A stretch of DNA of 64,000 nucleotides from CBDCFV01 sp963664625 (GTDB lineage: Bacteria > Chloroflexota > Dehalococcoidia > Lucifugimonadales > UBA3495). The notes under the pieces were generated by a model. That model was not told where the DNA came from. It saw only the letters and a program-made list of their open reading frames with translations, and did no database searches. Positions within the stretch are counted from its first letter, which is position 1. The number at the start of each line of letters is the position of its first letter. Location: contig OY761541.1 of the NCBI GenBank assembly GCA_963664625.1, positions 1,488,001 through 1,552,000 on the forward strand, written 5' to 3'. The translations under genes were made by a program, and so were the position numbers. This document shows positions 58,326 to 64,000 of the stretch, piece after piece.

Positions 58326-59741
58326 CTGTTCAGACTTGATGAGGTGAATTGACCGAAAGTTGTTTTCTTTCTGAAAAACGCTGGCGTGCGGGGCGCGATT
58401 GTGGCATAAGAGAGCCATGGAAACCGAAGTGGACCTGAACCAAGCGAGCCGGGAAACTCTGCTGGAGATCATCGCGGAACTGAGACAGCGAGTCGAGAGC
58501 CTGGAAGCCCGGCTATCTGGCGGTGGACCGGGGGCCAGGATGCCGGGGCATAAACTGTCCGCCAGACGCAAGAAGCCGGCGGCGGAAAAGAAGCCGCGCA
58601 AGAAGCGTCAGCACGGCTTCGCCCGACCGCGGATGGAACCCACCGGGCGGGTGGTCCACGCCCCGGACTCTTGCCCCGAATGCCATACCCCTCTCACCGG
58701 GGGATGGGTGCATCGGACCCGGGAAGTCATAGACATTCCGGTAATCCCGGCAGAAGTCACGGAGCACGTATTCATAGCCCGGACCTGTCCGTTGTGCCGG
58801 AAACGGCGGCGGCCCCAGGAGCCCCTGAAAGGTCTGGCCGTGGGCCGCCAACGCCTTGGAACCAATCTGGTGAGCTTGATGGTGACTCTACGGGAAGAGG
58901 GACGGCTGCCCGTAAGGACCATCCAATGGTATCTGCGAGTATTCCATCAGTTGAAACTGAGCGTTGGGGCTATCGTCCAGGCGGTCCATCAGGTTGCCCG
59001 GCAGGGAAGAGCGGAGGTGGGTAAGATCCTGGAGCGCATCCGTTCCAGCCCGGTAGTAAACGCCGATGAGACGGGTTGGCGGGAGAACGGGAAAAACGGC
59101 TACGTCTGGACTTTCAGCACGCCCACGGAGCGGTTCTTCCTGCGCCGGGGCCGGAGCGGGGAGGTGGTGGACGAGGTCCTGGGCGAGTCCTTCGAAGGGA
59201 TTCTGGTGAGCGACTTCTACGCGGCCTACCACCACTACCCTGGACTCAAGCAGAGATGTTGGGTCCACCTGCTGCGGGATATTCACGCGCTGAAGGTCTG
59301 CTACCCGGAAGACGACGGACTGGTCCGGTGGGCATTGGGAGTGCAACGGCTTTATGCCAAAGGCCGGGAATGGGCGGCTGGGAGACGCCCTCCGTCCCGG
59401 GTACAGTTGGTGCTGGAGGAGCGGTTGCTGGCGCTGTGCAGGCCTTTCCTGGAAGACCCGTTGGCAGTGCAAGCCAAGCTATGCCGGAGGATTGAGCGGC
59501 ATATCAAGGAGTTGTTCGTCTTCGTGTCGCACCCGGAGGCTCCATCTGACAATAATGGTGCTGAACGGAGCCTGCGTCACTTGGTGATCAGCCGTAAAAT
59601 CAGCGGCGGGACCCGCTCCCAACAGGGCAGCAACAGCAAATTGGTCCTGGCCTCCCTCTTTGGAACCTGGCGCGCCAGGGGCCTGAACCCCTTCCTGGAA
59701 TGCCGCCAGTTGCTCATTTCCCCTCAACCCTGAACAGTTAC
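58322..59741 (+). mobile_element. IS66-family (ISBst12-like) element with 8-base target duplication
   Basis: The ends read GTAACTGTTCAG on both sides (left 58322-58333, inverse right 59730-59741). The target duplication TCACTCAT is perfect at 58314-58321 and 59742-59749, the eight bases typical of IS66. It carries one transposase gene and no tnpA/tnpB, as in the ISBst12 subgroup. Clean ends and duplication indicate recent insertion into the IS5-family element. Confidence 0.93.
58417..59733 (+). CDS. IS66-family transposase (TnpC, ISBst12 type)
   Basis: 438 residues. An N-terminal coiled coil (LLEIIAELRQRVESLEARLS) and a basic stretch are followed by a zinc-finger part (CPECHTPL, CPLCRK). The DDE core includes SSPVVNADETGWRENGKNGY, GILVSDFYAAYHHYPGLKQR with CWVHLLRDIHAL, and EAPSDNNGAERSLRHLVISR. 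All three catalytic acidic positions appear intact. The ATG at 58417 follows a weak AGAGAG; an in-frame ATG lies six codons earlier. It looks functional. Confidence 0.92.
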   Translation: METEVDLNQASRETLLEIIAELRQRVESLEARLSGGGPGARMPGHKLSARRKKPAAEKKPRKKRQHGFARPRMEPTGRVVHAPDSCPECHTPLTGGWVHRTREVIDIPVIPAEVTEHVFIARTCPLCRKRRRPQEPLKGLAVGRQRLGTNLVSLMVTLREEGRLPVRTIQWYLRVFHQLKLSVGAIVQAVHQVARQGRAEVGKILERIRSSPVVNADETGWRENGKNGYVWTFSTPTERFFLRRGRSGEVVDEVLGESFEGILVSDFYAAYHHYPGLKQRCWVHLLRDIHALKVCYPEDDGLVRWALGVQRLYAKGREWAAGRRPPSRVQLVLEERLLALCRPFLEDPLAVQAKLCRRIERHIKELFVFVSHPEAPSDNNGAERSLRHLVISRKISGGTRSQQGSNSKLVLASLFGTWRARGLNPFLECRQLLISPQP

Positions 59742-59789
59742 TCACTCATCTGCTTCAGACGCTTATCCTCTTTTTGTTAGGGGTTCTAA

Positions 59790-61197
59790 TACTACAGTCG
59801 CAGATTTGATTGTCGCCTTTTGTAGTGGCATTGCCGAGCTTTGGCCTGATGACGCCGTCTCCACCAGGACCAATACAGGATGAAATCCGGTGGTTGGTTC
59901 TCTGTCCATACCAGGCGGGTGAGCAGCCGTCGCACCTCCGGGACAGTCACGGGAATCAACTCTTCATCGGGGCCGTAGTGGCCCCCTTTTCTCCCTGTTC
60001 CATCGCCTGATACCTGGTTGCCATCAGGTAGGCGTGGGCCAGCATGGCCAAGGTGATGTGCCAGTACCAGCCATCCCACCGCCGCACCTCGTACTGGTCC
60101 AACCCCACCTCTCCCTTGGCCTCCTCAAAGCATTCCTCGATGGCCCAACGGGTCCCGGCCACCCTCGCCAGTTCCTCCAAGCCGGTGCCTGCCGGACCGA
60201 AGCAAACGTAGTAGGCCAACTCACCAGGTTTGGCGATGCTGCGCCGGGCCAGCAGCCAGTACCCCTTGCCTGGTTCCCTCAGGGGCCGTATGTCCACGGC
60301 GGCCCAATCGTAGACCCGTGGTCCCTTGGCGCCATTCCCGGCGCTGCACCGCACCCAAGCGGATTCCGCAACCCCGGACGCCAGACGGTCCGCCCTCACC
60401 TGTAGCGGTCCCCGCTCCGTCAAAGCCCACAGCTTCTCGTTGCTCTTTACGGCCATGACATGAGGAATCTCCTCACCTTCCAGCCACAACCGCAGGTTGC
60501 GGTCGCTGCCGTAGACCTCGTCTCCGGTAAACCAGCCGAAGGGAACACCCGATTCCAGTGCCCGCTGCAACATCAACTGTGCCAGTTGCGGCTTGGTCCG
60601 AAAGCGGACACTCTCCGGAACCCCCGCTTCCCGCCGCCGCTCCCAATCGTCCGCCCATACCTGGGGCAGGTACAACTCCCGGTCCAGCAATGCCCTGCCC
60701 CTGGCTCCGGCGTGGGCCAGGAACACGCCAACCTGGCAGTTCTCGATCCGACCCGCCGTCCCACTGTACTGACGCTGCACCCCAGCGGACTTGTCGCCTT
60801 TCTTGAGAAACCCGGTCTCGTCCACCACCAGAACTCCGTCGGCATCGCCCAGGTGCTCCACCACGTAGTCCCTGAGGTCGTCCCGGACTTGGTCCGCGTC
60901 CCACCGGTAGTTGTAAAGCAGGCGCTGCACACCGTCGGGTGTGGCGTCCCCGGCCTGTTCGGCCAGTTGCCAGCCGTTCTTGCGTTCTACCGGACTGAGT
61001 AGCCCTCGCAGATAGGCCAGAGCCCGTCGACGCGGCTCCGGTCGCCGGAACCGCTCGGCTATGCACTCATGCACCTGTTCTATGCCATCGGCCCACCGGG
61101 CCACTTCCGACACCCCGTCTCCCCAAGCAACCACCAACTCACCTCATCACCAAACAATTGGCCCAATTCTACTCCCTATTGATCTGCGACTGTAGTA
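59790..61197 (-). mobile_element. IS701-family element with CTAA target duplication
   Basis: The ends TACTACAGTCGCAGAT (59790-59805) and ATCTGCGACTGTAGTA (61182-61197) are exact inverted copies. CTAA follows the right end (61198-61201). On the left CTAA stands at 57428-57431, now separated because the IS5-family element inserted at its TAA. YTAR is the known IS701 target type. The element is 1408 bases. Confidence 0.87.
59956..61137 (-). CDS. IS701-family transposase (DDE)
   Basis: 393 residues. Typical blocks: RRPEPRRRALAYLRGLLSPV, the first Asp in GVLVVDETGFLKKGDKSAGV, then VPFGWFTGDEVYGSDRNLRL with the second Asp, and RWAIEECFEEAKGEVGLDQY with the Glu. The full reading frame is intact. 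It begins with TTG or GTG near 61137, and no strong ribosome site is evident. Confidence 0.92.
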   Translation of the reverse strand: MVVAWGDGVSEVARWADGIEQVHECIAERFRRPEPRRRALAYLRGLLSPVERKNGWQLAEQAGDATPDGVQRLLYNYRWDADQVRDDLRDYVVEHLGDADGVLVVDETGFLKKGDKSAGVQRQYSGTAGRIENCQVGVFLAHAGARGRALLDRELYLPQVWADDWERRREAGVPESVRFRTKPQLAQLMLQRALESGVPFGWFTGDEVYGSDRNLRLWLEGEEIPHVMAVKSNEKLWALTERGPLQVRADRLASGVAESAWVRCSAGNGAKGPRVYDWAAVDIRPLREPGKGYWLLARRSIAKPGELAYYVCFGPAGTGLEELARVAGTRWAIEECFEEAKGEVGLDQYEVRRWDGWYWHITLAMLAHAYLMATRYQAMEQGEKGATTAPMKS

Positions 61198-61276
61198 CTA
61201 AGAATGGCGACGCTTTATACCCCAGAACCAAATAGCATCATTTGCGAATCAGAGTGCCAATAATCGCCAGGGAAGG

Positions 61277-61687
61277 CTACGAAGGGCGCGACCTTATCAG
61301 GTACGTGCCCATGCCCTTGGCTATGAGGGAGCCGTCCGGGCAGGTCACGTCTACGTCACACACCACGACGCGGCGCCCGGCGCTGACGACCTTCGAAGTG
61401 GCCGTCAGCTCGCCATCCTTGGCCGGCGCGATGAAGTTGACCTTGAGTTCAATGGTTACCGACGACTGTCCCGGTTGCAACAGCGACTCCACGGCAAGAT
61501 GGAAGGCGTAGTCCGCCAGGGTGACAATTATGCCGCCTTGGACAACGCCGGCGTTCTGGCGGTGCTTGTCCTGAACGGTCATCGTCGCCACGCCGATTCC
61601 ATCGGCTGAAGACTGGCGGCGCATCTCCAACAATTCGGCGAAGGGAGATTCGTACTCGAACTCGTTCCGGTCCGTTTCAGTTGACAA
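61277..61687 (-). CDS. PaaI-type hotdog thioesterase
   Basis: 136 residues of the hotdog fold: PFAELLEMRRQSSADGIGVA, QNAGVVQGGIIVTLADYAFH (the HGG-type helix is QGG here, with Asp in the D-Y position), and VNFIAPAKDGELTATSKVVS. PaaI-like proteins hydrolyse acyl-CoA thioesters. A TTG start has AGGAG eight bases upstream, the best-supported choice. No paa or fatty-acid genes are adjacent. Confidence 0.85.
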   Translation of the reverse strand: MSTETDRNEFEYESPFAELLEMRRQSSADGIGVATMTVQDKHRQNAGVVQGGIIVTLADYAFHLAVESLLQPGQSSVTIELKVNFIAPAKDGELTATSKVVSAGRRVVVCDVDVTCPDGSLIAKGMGTYLIRSRPS

Positions 61688-61782
61688 TCAACAAACTCCT
61701 GTTGCGGGATGGATACCAAGTATATATCGCGGGCCTCAACATCTATAATGGTTGCGACATACCGGCTTTCGAGGGGGCAAGC

Positions 61783-62127
61783 GTGGTCAAGGGAGTTCTG
61801 GTAGGATTCGGCATAATGGTGGTGCTGGCCCTGATTCCTATTGTCCACTTCATCGGCATCCCCTTCGGCCCGTTCATAGGCGGCTACTTCGGAATATCGT
61901 CGGTGGGCGGCTATACCGAATCTCGATTCAAAAAGGCCTTGGCCTTCGGCGGCGCGTTGGGGGCGGTGATATTCGTGGTCGCCGCAGTGGTCGGCGCCGC
62001 CGTGACGGCGGTCACCACCGCCAACGTCTTGCTGGTATGGGGGTTGGTGGCGGTGTTTACGTTATACACTATCAGCATGAGCGCCCTGGGGGCCATGTAC
62101 GCCCAACTCCGTTCCTCCGCCGAGTAA
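61783..62127 (+). CDS. Small multispan membrane protein
   Basis: 114 residues from a GTG with GAGGGGG upstream; the longer frame has no ribosome site. Three to four glycine-rich hydrophobic segments are visible (GVLVGFGIMVVLALIPIVHF, ALAFGGALGAVIFVVAAVVG, LVWGLVAVFTLYTISMSALG). It resembles DUF5518-like small membrane proteins, with unknown function. It starts divergently next to the thioesterase gene. Confidence 0.65.
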   Translation: MVKGVLVGFGIMVVLALIPIVHFIGIPFGPFIGGYFGISSVGGYTESRFKKALAFGGALGAVIFVVAAVVGAAVTAVTTANVLLVWGLVAVFTLYTISMSALGAMYAQLRSSAE

Positions 62128-62170
62128 CCGAAAATGGGATGCCGCGGGGAGGTGAAGATGGAAATCGCAG

Positions 62171-63139
62171 GTGGATGCAACGAACAAGCCCTCTAACACA
62201 GCCGGACAACGGCCGCTGTCCGTTGCCTGCTTGGCGCTGTTTCAAGCGTTACGCCCTCAGCAATGGATCAAGAACGCCATCGTCTTCCTTCCTTTCTTGT
62301 TTGCCGTAAACACGCCGGTCGGCGACGGTTCCGTCGCTTGGTCATTGGACGATTTGGCCGCGGTGCCCGGCCTGTTGCGGCAACTTTTGCTGCTCACAGT
62401 AGCCTTCTGCGCCATGTCCAGCGCCACCTACTTGCTGAACGACCTGATGGACCGCGAGGATGACCGGAACCACCCGCTGAAGCGGTCCCGCCCCATCGCC
62501 GCGGGACTGGTAGGAGCGCCCGCCGCTGTAGCCGCGATGCTGGTACTGGCCCTCTGCGGTGTGGCGTTGACGGTCTTGGTCAAGCCGGCGTTGGTTGCGG
62601 CGGCCCTTATCTACCTGGGGGTCAATGTAGCCTACTCTTTCGGCTTGAAGCGGGTGGTCGTGATAGACCTGATGGCCGTGGCCAACGGGTACGTAGTCCG
62701 CATAGCTGCCGGGGCCCTGGCCATAGACGTGTTCCCGTCCCCTTGGCTCTTCGTGACGACCGGCGCCGGGGCATTGTTCATTGTGCTGGGGCGGCGCTAC
62801 GCCGAGGTGCGTTTGGCCGGCGACTTGGCGCCGGAGCAGCGTTCGGTCTTGAGCAAGTACCACGGTCCTTTCGTGGGCCAGCTTCTCACCATGTCTGCGG
62901 TTGCCGCTTGGTTGAGCTATACTTTATACACAGTAGAGGCGCCTAACCTGCCGGACAACAACGCCATGCTGCTCACCGTGCCCATCGTCACCTTCGGGCT
63001 GTTCCGTTACCTGTACCTGTTGAACTCCAGCCCGCGGGCCGAGGCGCCAGAGCAACTGATTGTCCGTGACTTGCCCCTGCTGGCCTCGGTGGTCTGCTGG
63101 GTAGGAGTTTCCGCCCTGGTATTGTTGTTGATCGGTTGA
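62171..63139 (+). CDS. UbiA-family prenyltransferase, decaprenyl-phosphate phosphoribosyltransferase-like
   Basis: 322 residues, about eight membrane helices. The opening LFQALRPQQWIKNAIVFLPF and the Asp-rich motif YLLNDLMDREDDRNHPLKRS with RPIAAG are those of DPPR synthase (the N-D-x-x-D-x-x-x-D prenyl site); the second acidic motif is less clear (VIDLMAVANGYVVRIAAG). In Actinobacteria the enzyme makes decaprenylphosphoryl-phosphoribose for arabinan; in other bacteria the acceptor may differ. The GTG start lacks a close ribosome site. It is downstream of the small membrane protein. Confidence 0.85.
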   Translation: MDATNKPSNTAGQRPLSVACLALFQALRPQQWIKNAIVFLPFLFAVNTPVGDGSVAWSLDDLAAVPGLLRQLLLLTVAFCAMSSATYLLNDLMDREDDRNHPLKRSRPIAAGLVGAPAAVAAMLVLALCGVALTVLVKPALVAAALIYLGVNVAYSFGLKRVVVIDLMAVANGYVVRIAAGALAIDVFPSPWLFVTTGAGALFIVLGRRYAEVRLAGDLAPEQRSVLSKYHGPFVGQLLTMSAVAAWLSYTLYTVEAPNLPDNNAMLLTVPIVTFGLFRYLYLLNSSPRAEAPEQLIVRDLPLLASVVCWVGVSALVLLLIG

Positions 63140-63148
63140 AGCCGTCCC

Positions 63149-63178
63149 TGTCATTTCCGACTGCGTGGGAATGACGGG
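63149..63178. repeat. Degenerate TCATTCCCGC-family palindrome
   Basis: TGTCATTTCCGAC and GTGGGAATGACGG form imperfect arms after the prenyltransferase gene. Confidence 0.5.
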
Positions 63179-63211
63179 GAGGGGTGAACACAATTACTAT
63201 AGGAGCAACGG

Positions 63212-64000
63212 ATGCAAGCATTCAATACACCGTCCCCGCAAACCGAACAGGCGCCGAAAGCGTCACAGACCCAGCCGCCCTCAACTTCCGTGGTGGCGGT
63301 GGTGGCGACCTCCCCGGGGACGGTGCTGCACGACATAGAGCGGGCCATGGTGATGGCGGGCGTCGCCGATGTTCTGGATCCTCAAACAGCAACCCTGCTG
63401 AAGATAAATATATCCTGGCAGCACTGGTATCCCGGTTGCTCCACCTCTCCCTGGCAGTTGGAAGGCGTGACCCGCGCACTCCGAAACCTGGGACACCGGG
63501 AACTCATCGGCGCTCATAACGGCACCGTGGTGGTGGACTCCTTCGAAGGAGAGGCCAACAACAAGCACAAAGCCGTCCAGGACAGGATCGGCTTGCCGGT
63601 GGTCCACTTGGATACGCCCCCCAGTCCTTGGGTGGAGTACGAGCCCAAGGCGGAAATGCTGGTGCTGAACGACATATTTCCTGAAGGCATACAGATTCCC
63701 GAAATGTTCCAGGGCCGCAACATCGTGCATCTGCCCACCATGAAGACCCACGTTTTCACCACGATGACCGGAGCGATGAAGAACGCCTTCGGGGGCCTGC
63801 TTCACCGCAAGCGCCATTGGACCCACTCCGTAATCCACGAGACCCTTGTGGACCTGCTGGCAATCCAGAAAGAGATTCACCCCGGACTCTTCGCGGTTAT
63901 GGACGGCACCTTCGCCGGAGACGGACCGGGGCCGAGAGCGATGCGGTGGCACGTGAAAGACCGCATCCTAGCCAGCGCCGATCAGGTTGCCATCGACGCC
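63212..64000 (+). CDS. DUF362 domain protein, 3' part missing (window edge)
   Basis: 263 codons are readable to the window edge without a stop. The ATG has AGGAG six bases upstream. DUF362 features: VVAVVATSPGTVLHDIERAM, LLKINISWQHWYPGCSTSPW, VVVDSFEGEANNKHKA, HLPTMKTHVFTTMTGAMKNA and FGGLLHRKRHWTHSVIHETL, the last two being the strongest family blocks. Other DUF362 proteins have Fe-S or PCMD-linked roles; the function is uncertain. The usual C-terminal domain lies outside the window. Confidence 0.85.
   Translation, partial: MQAFNTPSPQTEQAPKASQTQPPSTSVVAVVATSPGTVLHDIERAMVMAGVADVLDPQTATLLKINISWQHWYPGCSTSPWQLEGVTRALRNLGHRELIGAHNGTVVVDSFEGEANNKHKAVQDRIGLPVVHLDTPPSPWVEYEPKAEMLVLNDIFPEGIQIPEMFQGRNIVHLPTMKTHVFTTMTGAMKNAFGGLLHRKRHWTHSVIHETLVDLLAIQKEIHPGLFAVMDGTFAGDGPGPRAMRWHVKDRILASADQVAIDA

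Larger units (their letters stand above)
57432..59786 (+). mobile_element. IS5-family (IS427-group-like) element, interrupted by an IS66-type element
   Basis: Inverted ends GAGCCCCTAACAAAAAGAG (57432-57450) and its complement CTCTTTTTGTTAGGGGTTC (59768-59786) differ at one position. TAA flanks both sides (57429-57431 and 59787-59789), matching the TNA target of the IS5 family. Without the 1428 bases of inserted IS66-type element plus its target copy the element would be 927 bases, normal for this group. Confidence 0.88.

Noticed and set aside
1..64000. tRNA or rRNA genes
   Set aside because: No stretch with a convincing acceptor stem and TTCGA/TTCAA T-loop pattern was recognised by eye; a tRNA scan would be decisive.

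Overview
The window looks like chromosomal DNA of an uncultured, GC-rich bacterium, most likely a Chloroflexota (Dehalococcoidia / SAR202-like) lineage. This is inferred from gene content, not from a marker-gene tree. The clues are lipoprotein peptide-binding proteins with a Lys/Glu/Val heptad linker behind the lipobox, DUF3179 and DUF5679 proteins, an Abhydrolase_10 protein, and many amidohydrolase, amidase and RidA genes. No rRNA, tRNA or CRISPR array was seen.

Layout. 1-4.2 kb: a HEPN/PaREP1-like fragment at the left edge, then an amidohydrolase, a RidA protein, a cupin and an amidase. 4.3-14.9 kb: two oligopeptide ABC transporter operons (lipoprotein-lipoprotein-permease-permease, then lipoprotein-permease-permease). 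Both lack ATPase genes, both start from near-consensus sigma-70 promoters, and both carry GC-rich hairpins after the binding-protein genes. 15-21 kb: a DUF3179 lipoprotein, an NHL beta-propeller, a DarT/DarG toxin-antitoxin pair in unusual order, and a CapA-like protein. 21-25 kb: an IS630 element with an apparent -1 frameshift, a DAO-type oxidoreductase, a DUF3800 protein and a HEPN-like protein. 25-35 kb: catabolic genes (Abhydrolase_10, alkaline-phosphatase-family enzyme, DinB, YtcJ-like amidohydrolase, flavin-binding oxidoreductase, zinc alcohol dehydrogenase, and a split TPP decarboxylase of the sulfopyruvate/phosphonopyruvate type). An IS630-related MITE lies among them.

35-44 kb is an accessory island: an orphan BrnA, a DUF433 antitoxin, a BrnT/BrnA pair, a single-chain Type ISP-like restriction-modification enzyme, a RelE-like toxin, an unknown membrane protein and a SWIM zinc-finger protein. 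Several cargo genes are bounded by imperfect copies of the ends of neighbouring genes: the brnTA and R-M start in one case, the Nudix gene leader in another. This suggests stepwise accretion.

44-57 kb is housekeeping: Nudix, Pcm, sirtuin, MscS, a PHP-domain protein and DUF5679. The translation operon nusA-ylxR-infB-rbfA-truB follows, with a strong promoter and a leader hairpin that may be an attenuator. Then come a cysteine synthase, a MoeB/ThiF protein and an IscR-like Rrf2 regulator, which together look like a sulfur-assimilation unit. 57.4-61.2 kb is a nested insertion-sequence cluster: IS66-type inside IS5-type, which sits at the edge of IS701-type. All boundaries and target duplications can be read. 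The window ends with a thioesterase, a small membrane protein, a UbiA/DPPR-synthase-like prenyltransferase and a DUF362 protein cut by the edge.
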